From Chitinophaga pinensis (lineage in GTDB: Bacteria > Bacteroidota > Bacteroidia > UKL13-3): 49,671 nucleotides of DNA. The translations under genes were made by a program, and so were the position numbers. Shown here one piece after another: positions 36,454 through 46,097 of the stretch (position 1 is its first letter; every line of letters starts with the position of its first letter). The stretch spans positions 1 to 49,671 of the forward strand of contig CAMDHZ010000020.1 of assembly GCA_945898275.1 (NCBI GenBank), written 5' to 3'. Under the pieces are notes generated by a model. It ran no database searches. It had not been told where the DNA came from and saw only the letters and a program-made list of their open reading frames with translations.

Positions 36454-37089
36454 ATGAAAAAAAAACTATACTATTTGTTTATTTTGTCTTTATTATTTCA
36501 TCTTAACGCTTGTCAACAAAGGCATTTCGGGTATCTAAGTAAGGTTAAAGTAAAGCAAAACCCTACCCAAAATATTGCCAAAGAGAAGAAAGAAATTAGC
36601 GATAAGAAAGAAACTGAAAACAGTGAAGCTGAAATTGTAGAAGAAATAATTTCTGCTGAAGCAGATTCTACTGCTAACCTAGTTGGTTCAAACCGAAACC
36701 TAATTGGCAAAGAACCAATTGAAACAAAAGAAATTAAACGTAACAAAGAAACTCAAACCAAAAGGAGTTTTCCAAAGGATAAAAAACAATATGACAGCCC
36801 AAACATACCTGCTTATATCGCGCTTGCATTGAGTGTGATTAGTTCTACAGGGATACTACTTGACTTACTCGTATTAGATGAAGGTGTATTTTTTATACTT
36901 GCAATGATATTGGCTATACCTATCTTAATTTTAGGCATCATTGGTTTAAATAAATACAGAAGAGAAAAGGCTAGAGATGGCTATGCTGCCTCGATTATAG
37001 CAATTGTTTATGGGAGTTTAGCAATCCTATTTTTTATAATTCTTCTAATAATTCTGTTAGCGATTCTTTCAACCGGAGGATTTTATTAA
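36454..37089 (+). CDS. Lipoprotein paralog 2 with C-terminal membrane segments
   Basis: A 211-residue relative of the preceding gene. Lipobox ends at Cys20 (FHLNAC) and is followed by QQRHFGYLSKVKVKQN, matching KQRQFGYLSKVRVKQE of paralog 1 in 12 of 16 positions. The middle (40-115) is a charged Glu/Lys-rich linker, where paralog 1 is Pro/Thr-rich. The C-terminal part has three hydrophobic segments around GLNKYRREKARDGYAASIIAIVYG, again DUF4190-like. The products are probably surface- or envelope-bound, but no function is visible. A GGTTCAAACC word is present in the CDS at 36685. It is followed 22 nt later by an S9 peptidase. Confidence 0.65.
   Translation: MKKKLYYLFILSLLFHLNACQQRHFGYLSKVKVKQNPTQNIAKEKKEISDKKETENSEAEIVEEIISAEADSTANLVGSNRNLIGKEPIETKEIKRNKETQTKRSFPKDKKQYDSPNIPAYIALALSVISSTGILLDLLVLDEGVFFILAMILAIPILILGIIGLNKYRREKARDGYAASIIAIVYGSLAILFFIILLIILLAILSTGGFY
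36685..36694 (+). repeat. Iterated palindrome GGTTCAAACC (copy in paralog 2)
   Basis: Context TTGGTTCAAACCGAA; read in frame as G-S-N-R. Confidence 0.8.
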
Positions 37090-37111
37090 AATAACCCTAA
37101 ACCAAGATTAG

Positions 37112-39508
37112 ATGAAAAACTCAATTATTCTCTTATTAATTTTTGCAAGCTTAAAAGGCTTTGCACAAACCTCTTATCAACTACCACCCAAAGAAATTCT
37201 TGAATTGGCAGATGTAGCCGCACCTGCGCAATCTATGGTGAGTAAAAGCAACAAGTACCTTCTATTAATGGAGCGCCCTCTTTACAAAAGCTTGGAAGAA
37301 CTCTCAGAGCCTGAGTTACGCCTTGCAGGTTTACGCATTAATCCTGAAACCTTTGATGCAGCTCGCAGTAGTTATTATACTAAACTTACTTTGCAATTGC
37401 TTCAGGGTAATAAACCCATTGTGTTATACAATTTACCTTATCCCTTAAAAGCAAAAAATATCAGCTTCTCCCCAAAAGAAAACTACCTAAGTTTTATTCA
37501 GGTAAACCCACAAGGTTTATCGCTATGGGTAGTTAATTTAAAAACAGCCCAGGCCAATGAATACTTAAGAAATGAGTTGAATAATGTGCTTGGAAATCCT
37601 TACACTTGGGCAAATGACGAATCGGGTGTTTATGCTCAAAGCAAAAAAGGTAAACTCCCCTATAAAACTAATAATGTCCTGCCAAACGGCCCTTCCACCC
37701 AAGATGCAAATGGATCTAAATCTGCTGCTAGAACCTACCAAGACTTACTAAAAAACAAGCAAGATGAGGCCCAATTTAAATATTACGCGGCTTCAGAAAT
37801 TGTGTTTGCAAGTTTTGATGGCAGCACAAACACTGTACTTCCAGAAGCTATTTACAAGCGATACAGCCTTTCGCCAGATGAAACCTATTTGTTATATGAG
37901 ATCATCAATGAGCCTTATAGTTACTTGTTTCCTTATTCCTTTTTTGCAAGTCAAACCTATATTTTTAATTTAAAAAACAAGACAAATGAGTTGTTCTATA
38001 GTAGACCTTTACAAGACCAAATGCCAATAAGTTTTGATGCGGTGGAAGCTGGCAAACGAAACATCTTTTGGCACCAAGCAAAGCCATCCACTTTAATTTG
38101 GTTTGAAGCGCCTGATGGCGGCAATCCTGCGCAAAAGGCAGACCGTAGAGATGACGTTTATATAAGCGATGCACCATTTAATCAAACAGTACTATTGGGT
38201 TCCTTGCAAAATAGGATTAGAAGTATTACCACTTCTGAAGCAGGGATTTATATTATCAGTGATTTTTGGTATAAAACACGTAACACCAAAACATATTACA
38301 TTAATGAAAGAATTCCAGGCGCTCAAAAAATTATATTTGATAGAAGCACAGAAGATGTATATAGCGACCCAGGTAGTTTTGTTACTGAGAGCAATCAGTT
38401 TAATAGAGAGTCTCTCAAATTAAGTAAAGACGGCCTTAAATGTTATCTTACAGGTGAAGGCTACTCACAAGAAGGCAATAAACCATTTATAGACGAATAC
38501 GACCTAAACTTAATGCAAACCAAACGGCTTTGGCGTGCAGATGGCAAAACCACTTATGAGCGTTTATTGCGTATAACAAATTGGGAAAAAATGATTGCTT
38601 TAACCAGCATCGAAAGTCCAAAAATGTATCCCAATCTTTACCTTAGAAATTTAAAATCGTCTTCAAAACCTATTCAAATTACGTTTAAAGAAAACCCTTA
38701 TAAAGCCTTGATGCAGGTGAGTAAACAAAAGATTTTTTACACTAGAAAGGATGGGGTTAAACTATCGGCCACGCTTTATTTACCAGCAGAATACTCAAAA
38801 GAAAAAATGGGTCGTTTACCTTTGTTAATGGAAGCCTATCCAACAGAGTTTAAAGATGATAAAAACGCTTCACAAGTAAAAGAGTCGCCACATGCTTTTA
38901 TTGCAATCAATTGGGCATCTCCTATTTATTGGGTAACACGTGGTTATGCCGTGTTAGAGGATACTCAGTTTCCAATTATTGGCAAAGGCGACCAAGAGCC
39001 CAACGACACCTACCTTGAACAATTGGTGGCCGACGCAGAAGCTGCTATAAAAGCAGTAGATAGCATGGGTGTGGTTGATCCTAAGCGTTGCGCTGTGATG
39101 GGCCATTCCTATGGTGCATTTATGACGGCCAATTTATTAACTCATTCCAAGTTATTTGCAGCAGGCATTGCACGCAGTGGTGCATACAATAGAACCTTAA
39201 CGCCTTTTGGGTTTCAGGCAGAGGAGCGAAGCTATTGGCAGGCCAAAGAAGTTTATCAAAAGATGTCTCCATTTACTTATGCAGACCAACTCAAAACACC
39301 AATTTTGTTTATCCATGGTGATGCTGATAATAATCCTGGCACTTTTACATTACAAAGCGAAAGGTTGTTTCAGGCCGTTAAAGGAAATGGAGGAACTGCT
39401 AGGTTGGTGTTATTACCATTTGAAAGTCATGGTTACGCAGCAAGAGAAAACATCCTACACATGCTTTGGGAAATGGATACTTGGCTCAACCGCTACCTAA
39501 GCAAATAA
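37112..39508 (+). CDS. S9 family (prolyl oligopeptidase-type) serine peptidase
   Basis: A 798-residue secreted peptidase with signal peptide MKNSIILLLIFASLKGFA. The N-terminal beta-propeller-like region (about 30-540) is followed by the alpha/beta hydrolase domain. Nucleophile Ser666 sits in MGHSYGAF, Asp739 in HGDADNNP and His773 in ESHGYAA. The KLSATLYLP and GYAVLEDTQFPI segments are typical of the glutamyl-endopeptidase-like S9 group of Bacteroidota, though substrate preference is uncertain. It overlaps the convergent porU2 gene by 16 nt. Confidence 0.88.
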   Translation: MKNSIILLLIFASLKGFAQTSYQLPPKEILELADVAAPAQSMVSKSNKYLLLMERPLYKSLEELSEPELRLAGLRINPETFDAARSSYYTKLTLQLLQGNKPIVLYNLPYPLKAKNISFSPKENYLSFIQVNPQGLSLWVVNLKTAQANEYLRNELNNVLGNPYTWANDESGVYAQSKKGKLPYKTNNVLPNGPSTQDANGSKSAARTYQDLLKNKQDEAQFKYYAASEIVFASFDGSTNTVLPEAIYKRYSLSPDETYLLYEIINEPYSYLFPYSFFASQTYIFNLKNKTNELFYSRPLQDQMPISFDAVEAGKRNIFWHQAKPSTLIWFEAPDGGNPAQKADRRDDVYISDAPFNQTVLLGSLQNRIRSITTSEAGIYIISDFWYKTRNTKTYYINERIPGAQKIIFDRSTEDVYSDPGSFVTESNQFNRESLKLSKDGLKCYLTGEGYSQEGNKPFIDEYDLNLMQTKRLWRADGKTTYERLLRITNWEKMIALTSIESPKMYPNLYLRNLKSSSKPIQITFKENPYKALMQVSKQKIFYTRKDGVKLSATLYLPAEYSKEKMGRLPLLMEAYPTEFKDDKNASQVKESPHAFIAINWASPIYWVTRGYAVLEDTQFPIIGKGDQEPNDTYLEQLVADAEAAIKAVDSMGVVDPKRCAVMGHSYGAFMTANLLTHSKLFAAGIARSGAYNRTLTPFGFQAEERSYWQAKEVYQKMSPFTYADQLKTPILFIHGDADNNPGTFTLQSERLFQAVKGNGGTARLVLLPFESHGYAARENILHMLWEMDTWLNRYLSK

Positions 39509-42500
39509 ATCTTCCCTGTATTTTGAATGAAGTACTGCGATTCGTCTTTGGCGCGGGTGGTTCTATGTTCAATGGACTGACCATTTATTTGGGTAAATAC
39601 TTGGTATAAATAAACCCCATTTGCCAATCTATCGCCGTACATGTCTGTGCCATCCCAAGCAAATTCGCTAATGTTATTTCCAATTCGGATTGAACCAAAC
39701 TCCTCTTTGCGAATTTCTCTTACAACCTTACCATTTATCGTTAAAATTCTAACCAAAAGTTGCTCTGGAACCACCGAACCCGTTAAGGTAAAAATAAAGC
39801 GCATTTGTGTGGTAAAAGGATTTGGATAAGGATAAAAATGCGTAATTGAACTTTTGCTAATTACATTAAAATCTATTTCATAATCGTTTGCACCTGCAAG
39901 GTTTCCGCTGGCGTCTTTTGCATTTACTTTTAAGGTGTAAATACCATCCTTTTTAAAGGCAGGTTTATATTCAAGCGCCGCTCTGTTATTAGCATCTAAG
40001 GCCGGAATAAAATTCAATTCGCCATTACCAATAAATACTCTTTGAAACTCAAATTCGCCCGGCACTTTTAAATACAAACTAAAATTAGCAGTGTCTTGCT
40101 GAAGTAGGTAAGGATTTTTGTCCGTAGCACTAATTCTAATAAATGGTGAAGGCGAAACGATGTCGCCATTAAAAATGCGTTGCCCATCAAAAGTTACCTC
40201 CAAATATGGATTTTGTTGGTCGCGCAATACCTCAAAGTCTTGTTGTAAAAAGTTATTGTTATAGCTAATTTCTGGAACAAGTTTGTTTGGATTAAGTTGA
40301 ATGCTGAGCTTATGTTTCCCTTGCAAACTCTTGGTTGGCAAAACCACTTTTATGCGTTCCTTAGACTTAGCAGCAATACCTGGGATTTTCCAATTGGCAC
40401 TCCAAGCATTGAAACGATTGGCATCTGTGGCTTGCGCAAATACCCAAACACTATCCGAAGTTTTATTGCTAATATTTCTAGCAGTAAGTTCTAATCGCAC
40501 TGAATCTCCTTGAGGCAATTGTCCTTTGTAGAAGGTATAATTATCATTTACATCAAGGGTTAATTCGCTTACCGGCGTATAAACCACCTGCGCATAATTA
40601 ATAACATGTGGCGTTCTGTTTATACTGTCTACAAAATGAAATTTTAATTTCAAATAAGGGAAACGTTTTGCGTCAATCGTATTTACTGAAAACTCAGTTT
40701 GGTTCAAACAAACATAAAAAAATGTGTCTACCCCAAGTTGATTTACCCCAATAACGTCATACCACCATCTGCCATTGCCTTGCGCTTCTGTTTCTGATAA
40801 GCTTACTTTAACTTTATCATAGGCCAAGGCTGGACCAATAGGTGAGGTTGTGAAATCGCCTTCGAACCACCTTAATACAAAGTTCTTACGTATGGAAAAC
40901 TTTAAGTTGTCTTGAGGGTCATTTGGCCCTGGAGGAAATGCTGGAAAAAAACCATCATTATAAACGGTATCCTCCACTGCAGAACCGGGTGCATCACCTT
41001 TTTTACCAATAATTGCCCAAGCGGTGTAATCGCTACCAACTTGCCGAACCTTTTGGCCCCCAATTTTCAAAAATGCATTTTTTGTGGCTTGCTCCCACCT
41101 TGGGATACTTGTTTGGTAGCGGCTAAAAGCAGCAACAAAGTATCCATTTGGAACTGAATCTACAAATGTTCTAAATGCTTGTTCTCCTTCTATTGTATTG
41201 GTATTAAAAGGATAATATCTATTGCTTTGCCTATTTTTATTGTTTTGAACATAAGTACAGTTAAAAGGATAATTAGGAAGTTCATAAGGCCAATCTACTT
41301 GAAAGGGCTCAAACACTAAGACCACCGTACCTTGAGACATGCAATTAAAAACACCTTCGTTAAGTAAGTAAGGAATTGTAACACCCATATTTCTAGCATC
41401 CCAACGGCGGTTCTCCATCCCTAGCACTAACTCATTATTGCTAAAGGAAATGCGCTGCAAACTGTCTTCAAACACTATGAATCGGGTTGCACTTGCTTGT
41501 TTTAATTGCGCATACTTATCCTGGTGCCAACCTTCAACATTTGCCTTGATATGCGTAAAACTTTGGCCACTCCAAATGCCACCTTCTGCCTCTGGCAGGT
41601 TTTGTTTCACACGCCAAAACCAAGTTAAGGAATCATTAGCAGGAATGCGCGTTTTCCATTGAACTAAATGCTTGGCTTTTATAACCCCAGAACTCAAATG
41701 GTACATTCCGCTTGAAGCAAAATTTACAGCGGTATCAAGCTCCATCACATACTCTGTTTCTGGCGCAAATAAATTGTTATTTTGAGCCATCAGCGTTAAG
41801 GTATCAGAATTGACAATTGCAAACTTAGCAGGCAACAAAGCTTGCACACCACTGCCTGGCAAAAAGTAACTTAGGGTTGCCTCATTGTTTTGAAAATTAC
41901 TTTCGGCCAAGGACTTTGCCTTATTCAAAATTACCTTAAAGGCATTGTTTCCAATTTCTTCTGTAGATAGGCCTTTTATCCAAAAATAAAAGGTATCTTG
42001 GTTCAAAGGCGCAATAACTTTCAAAGGCTCAAAAGTTATCAGTTTGTTGTTTGCCAAAGTTCTTTCAACTTCAATGACAAGGGTATCATTGGTATTTGCT
42101 TTTCCGTTGTTAGAAAGTATCATTCCAATGGCTAAGGAGTCATTTTGAACCGTTGCATTTTCAGGAAATACAAATAAATTGTTTGCACTCACAGCATAAT
42201 CTGCTAAAGCTGGCGCGTATAAAACTAAAGCTGGGTCTGCTTGCAACAACAATTGCAAGGCATGGGAGCGACCAAAAGGTTCATTGCCTGCAGAACTTTG
42301 TTGTAAAATTGCTTTGAGGTTTTCACCAATAGGCTTGCCGTAACCGGCCCCACTTAATTGCTGGTAAAACAAGCGCATTTGTTGTTCTAAGAAACTTGTA
42401 AAAGTTAAGTTGGTATGCGCCAACCAACCAATTGCGCCTTTATTGGCAGCGCAAATAAAATCTTTGCCATACACCAAGCCTGTGCCCAATGGGTCAACTT

Positions 42501-44526
42501 CATTGGCATTACCAATATTACAACCATTGAAATAATAAAATGCGGGTTTGTTGCTAGGACTTAACTCTTGAATGCCGCCAAAATCCATGTCCAAAACTGT
42601 AAGCGAACCATGACCGTAAAAGGTGAGTAGGTTCAAACCATTATTTTGATGATTGATAAGTGTTTCCTTCAGTTTGTTTTCTGTGGGCTCGGTGCTCGAT
42701 TTAAAATATGAAAGTAAATTAGCACCTACTGGAGCATCTAATACTTCATTACCAATTGAACGAAGTTGGTTCCTAAAATCTGCTTGTTGCCCAGCATTCT
42801 CTCCTCCGCTTAAATGCATGTAATTTTTGCGCCATGAAGCAATACTGTCTGGGCGAGTTTCGTAAGCAATTAGTTTATCTAAATAATTTTGAACTTCGGT
42901 ATTGGAGGCAGCAGGAATTCTTCCAGTGGCAATTGCTGGCGCTCCATCATTTCCTATTAGGCCATTAGTAAACAAATTATCAGAGGAGGGAACACCAATA
43001 GAAGGAACTAAATTTAAATTATAATTTATTGAATTACTTCTAATCAAATTATTCTGATACCCTCTCCCTAACAACAATAAGAAGTTAGGCTTCTTAGATT
43101 GCTTGTCATAAAAATGCGCAGCAAACCTTCTAAGCGCTAAAGGATGCTCATACCCGTAGGCATAAAAATTATATAAGTCGGGGGTAAAGGCCAACAAAGT
43201 TTGAAAACGCTGTGAGCGATAATTTGCATAGGCATTGGCAGATGTCTCTAATTTAGGGTGAGAAACCAATAGAAACTCAATATTGGAAGGAGAAAAATTA
43301 GGGATAGTAACTTTTTGAATACTAGCTGGCACCAAAAAGTCTGAGGCTTCCTGCAAATAAATTGTACGTGGCCCAGATACATAGGGCAATAGCACTTGTG
43401 CAAGGTTACTTTGCTTTTGTCCCACACTTCTAACACCTGCTTTTACATCCCAAGCGATGGGTGTATTACCTGTGAAATTATTGAATTGCAGCAAAGTTTT
43501 TGGAGCATTGATAGGATTTTGTAAAACCAGTTTGGCATGGCTACCTGGCCAATCTGTTCCTTTGCTATAATTAAGTTGCACATAAGAAATACCAATAAAG
43601 TCTGAACCAACCGATAAATCATTCACCACTTCAAACCTAAAACGCAAGGTATTTCCTGCCAAATTTGAAGGTATTTGCTTTTGTATCACACGCGGTCCAT
43701 AACCTCTAAAGGTTGTATCACACATTAAAAATTCTTGGTTGTTTGCAGCTATGGCATAAATCCGCAAATGGTGATTAGGCGCATTGGGATTAGCCAAAAA
43801 GAAATCAGAAGAACCATTTACCTTAATTTCAGCAGTAGCAGTTTGTCCGCCGAGCCAGTTGGGTGTAGCAAAGGTTTGGGTTCTGGTTTGACCCAAGCCT
43901 ATTAAATAACTCATCATGCCCTCGGCACCTCCGTAATCACTGACATAATATTTAGCACTAGCAGGAATGAAACTTCCATAAAAGTAATCTTCCATTGGTG
44001 CCCAAAAATCACTTAGCAAAAACTGGCTTTCTGGCGTGTAGGCATTGTAATCGTTGGCAATATAGTTGGTAAATCTTAGGGGTTGAACCAAAGAAGTATC
44101 TGGCAAAACAGTTAGAAAATATACAGAGGTATCGGTATACTGACTTCTAAAAGTATGCGGTTGTTCTTGGGCATTTACATATAGTTCTTTGTCTAAATTG
44201 CCTGAATTGGGTTCGCCATAAAATGCCAAATAATCTGTTGCATTAAAAACATTATCTGTTGCCCCTTGCAAAAAAATTGGCAGCTCTACCCCATCTCTAA
44301 ATACTTGGAAACGGTTTGGGTTCAACCCGACCAAATTAAAGCCTGCTGCTTGCATTGCAGCTGAATCTAAACGGTAAATGCCCTTATCTATCAACTTTAT
44401 TTTAAGGTAAGGCATATAAGGTCGAAGCCACTCGAAGCCATACTTTTTCTGTGCTTGTAGGCTTGAGGCCAAACTCGTGGCCAAAATAAATAAGGCAATA
44501 CAGGTTAAATTGCAGGTCTTTTTCAT
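39493..44526 (-). CDS. porU2: T9SS C25 peptidase, putative sortase PorU2
   Basis: A 1677-residue protein with a Sec signal peptide (MKKTCNLTCIALFILATSLASSLQA). The C25 (gingipain-like) cysteine peptidase domain, about residues 410-780, has the catalytic His639 in YGHGSL and Cys669 in FNGCNIGN. Immunoglobulin-like and beta domains follow. The C-terminus has YPYPNPFTTQMRF, WDGTDMYGDRLANGVYLYQV, a FlgD-like/T9SS-type end. Typical PorU is about 1150-1300 residues; the greater length and architecture fit the PorU2 group, sortase-like proteins of the T9SS that cleave the C-terminal signal and attach cargo. Sortase activity itself is inferred. It is transcribed in a minus-strand position with no partner por gene. 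Confidence 0.85.
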   Translation of the reverse strand: MKKTCNLTCIALFILATSLASSLQAQKKYGFEWLRPYMPYLKIKLIDKGIYRLDSAAMQAAGFNLVGLNPNRFQVFRDGVELPIFLQGATDNVFNATDYLAFYGEPNSGNLDKELYVNAQEQPHTFRSQYTDTSVYFLTVLPDTSLVQPLRFTNYIANDYNAYTPESQFLLSDFWAPMEDYFYGSFIPASAKYYVSDYGGAEGMMSYLIGLGQTRTQTFATPNWLGGQTATAEIKVNGSSDFFLANPNAPNHHLRIYAIAANNQEFLMCDTTFRGYGPRVIQKQIPSNLAGNTLRFRFEVVNDLSVGSDFIGISYVQLNYSKGTDWPGSHAKLVLQNPINAPKTLLQFNNFTGNTPIAWDVKAGVRSVGQKQSNLAQVLLPYVSGPRTIYLQEASDFLVPASIQKVTIPNFSPSNIEFLLVSHPKLETSANAYANYRSQRFQTLLAFTPDLYNFYAYGYEHPLALRRFAAHFYDKQSKKPNFLLLLGRGYQNNLIRSNSINYNLNLVPSIGVPSSDNLFTNGLIGNDGAPAIATGRIPAASNTEVQNYLDKLIAYETRPDSIASWRKNYMHLSGGENAGQQADFRNQLRSIGNEVLDAPVGANLLSYFKSSTEPTENKLKETLINHQNNGLNLLTFYGHGSLTVLDMDFGGIQELSPSNKPAFYYFNGCNIGNANEVDPLGTGLVYGKDFICAANKGAIGWLAHTNLTFTSFLEQQMRLFYQQLSGAGYGKPIGENLKAILQQSSAGNEPFGRSHALQLLLQADPALVLYAPALADYAVSANNLFVFPENATVQNDSLAIGMILSNNGKANTNDTLVIEVERTLANNKLITFEPLKVIAPLNQDTFYFWIKGLSTEEIGNNAFKVILNKAKSLAESNFQNNEATLSYFLPGSGVQALLPAKFAIVNSDTLTLMAQNNNLFAPETEYVMELDTAVNFASSGMYHLSSGVIKAKHLVQWKTRIPANDSLTWFWRVKQNLPEAEGGIWSGQSFTHIKANVEGWHQDKYAQLKQASATRFIVFEDSLQRISFSNNELVLGMENRRWDARNMGVTIPYLLNEGVFNCMSQGTVVLVFEPFQVDWPYELPNYPFNCTYVQNNKNRQSNRYYPFNTNTIEGEQAFRTFVDSVPNGYFVAAFSRYQTSIPRWEQATKNAFLKIGGQKVRQVGSDYTAWAIIGKKGDAPGSAVEDTVYNDGFFPAFPPGPNDPQDNLKFSIRKNFVLRWFEGDFTTSPIGPALAYDKVKVSLSETEAQGNGRWWYDVIGVNQLGVDTFFYVCLNQTEFSVNTIDAKRFPYLKLKFHFVDSINRTPHVINYAQVVYTPVSELTLDVNDNYTFYKGQLPQGDSVRLELTARNISNKTSDSVWVFAQATDANRFNAWSANWKIPGIAAKSKERIKVVLPTKSLQGKHKLSIQLNPNKLVPEISYNNNFLQQDFEVLRDQQNPYLEVTFDGQRIFNGDIVSPSPFIRISATDKNPYLLQQDTANFSLYLKVPGEFEFQRVFIGNGELNFIPALDANNRAALEYKPAFKKDGIYTLKVNAKDASGNLAGANDYEIDFNVISKSSITHFYPYPNPFTTQMRFIFTLTGSVVPEQLLVRILTINGKVVREIRKEEFGSIRIGNNISEFAWDGTDMYGDRLANGVYLYQVFTQINGQSIEHRTTRAKDESQYFIQNTGKIYLLR
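42630..42639 (-). repeat. Iterated palindrome GGTTCAAACC (copy in porU2)
   Basis: Read on the minus strand in frame as G-L-N. Confidence 0.8.
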
Positions 44527-44622
44527 GCAGAGGGCAATTTAAGAGAAATTAGAGAAATTTGGCATAGTGCATTGAAATTTAACACTTAACCAACAAATCA
44601 GAAAAAAATTGTCTGAAGAAGA

Positions 44623-45999
44623 TTAGGCTTCTGCAAATTTTTCGAAGAAATAAGGAATAGTTTCTATGCCTTTGTAATAGTTAAACAAACCATAGTGCTC
44701 ATTTGGCGAGTGAAGCGCGTCGCTATCTAAACCAAAACCCATCAAGACTGATTTTAACCCTAATTCTCTTTCAAACAAAGCCACAATTGGAATGCTGCCA
44801 CCGCCGCGAGTAGGGACAGGTTTTTTTCCAAAGGTTTTTTCCATGGCATATTCGGCTGCCTTGTAAGCCTTAGAATCTATCGGCGTTAAGACAGGTTCAC
44901 CACCATGGTGCGGTCTCACTACTACTTTTACACCTGCAGGTGCAATGCTTTCGAAATGACGCTTAAATAAATCTGTGATTTCATAGGAAGATTGGTTTGG
45001 TACCAAGCGCATGCTAATTTTTGCAAAAGCTTTCGAAGGCAAAACTGTTTTTGCGCCTTCGCCAATGTATCCACCCCAAATACCATTGCAATCTAAGGTT
45101 GGCCTAATACCTGTGCGCTCTAGCACATTGAAACTTTTTTCACCCCAGATATCATTGATGTCTAGGTCTTTTTTATAGGCTTCCAAATCAAATGGCGCTT
45201 GGTTAAGCAAGGTTCTTTCTTCTTGGCTCAATTCTAATACTTTATCATAAAACCCAGGAATAGTGATGTGGTTATTTTCATCGTGCATGCTGGCAATCAT
45301 TTTGGCCAAAATATTGATAGGGTTGGCTACCGCTCCGCCATAAACACCACTGTGCAAATCGCGGTTTGGACCAGTAACTTCCACTTCAACGTATGACAAA
45401 CCACGCAAACCACAATCTATACTTGGAATGTCATTGGCAATGATAGAAGTATCAGAAATAAGTACTACATCTGCTTTAAGTTTCTCTTTGTTGGCAATGC
45501 AAAAATCGCCAAGGTGGCTTGAACCAACCTCCTCTTCGCCCTCAATCATGAATTTAACATTGCAAGGCAAGGTGTTTTCAGCCATCATCATTTCAAAGGC
45601 TTTGAGGTGCATGTAAACCTGACCTTTATCATCACAAGCACCACGCGCAAAGATGGCCCCATCTGGGTGAATGGCTGTTTTTCTAACTTGTGGTTCAAAA
45701 GGTGGTGTATCCCATAATTCTAATGGCACAGCAGGTTGCACATCATAATGTCCATAAACCAGAACCGTTGGCATTGCAGGGTCTATGATTTTTTCTCCAT
45801 ATACAATAGGATGACCAGCAGTTGGACAAATCTCAACCGCATCTGCACCTGCAGCAATTAATTTATCTTTGATATATATAGCTGCTTTTTCCACATCTCC
45901 TTTAAAAGCAGAGTCTGCACTAATAGAAGGAATGCGCAATAATTCGAATAACTCGTTTAGAAAACGGTCTTTATGTTGGTTTAAATAAGTGGCTGACAT
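44623..45999 (-). CDS. M20 family dipeptidase
   Basis: A 458-residue zinc dipeptidase of the M20 family (CNDP-like). Zinc-binding segments are VLVYGHYDVQPA (His, Asp), GACDDKGQ (bridging Asp), EGEEEVGS (catalytic and ligand Glu), the LISDTS Asp, and the C-terminal DALHSPNEHYG His. The dimerisation domain lies in the middle (GLRGLSYVEVEVTGPNRDLHSGVYGG). It would cleave dipeptides inside the cell; no signal peptide is present. I take the ATG at 45999 (MSATYLNQ). The TTG at 46017 is an alternative. It diverges from the UvrD-type helicase. Confidence 0.9.
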   Translation of the reverse strand: MSATYLNQHKDRFLNELFELLRIPSISADSAFKGDVEKAAIYIKDKLIAAGADAVEICPTAGHPIVYGEKIIDPAMPTVLVYGHYDVQPAVPLELWDTPPFEPQVRKTAIHPDGAIFARGACDDKGQVYMHLKAFEMMMAENTLPCNVKFMIEGEEEVGSSHLGDFCIANKEKLKADVVLISDTSIIANDIPSIDCGLRGLSYVEVEVTGPNRDLHSGVYGGAVANPINILAKMIASMHDENNHITIPGFYDKVLELSQEERTLLNQAPFDLEAYKKDLDINDIWGEKSFNVLERTGIRPTLDCNGIWGGYIGEGAKTVLPSKAFAKISMRLVPNQSSYEITDLFKRHFESIAPAGVKVVVRPHHGGEPVLTPIDSKAYKAAEYAMEKTFGKKPVPTRGGGSIPIVALFERELGLKSVLMGFGLDSDALHSPNEHYGLFNYYKGIETIPYFFEKFAEA

Positions 46000-46097
46000 A
46001 TTATAAAATTTTGTCAAAGCTATTATATTTATCAGAATTTAGATGGGTGTTGAAATTTTAAGGACAAGCACAAACAGAGAAGAGTTACTTTCGTGGG

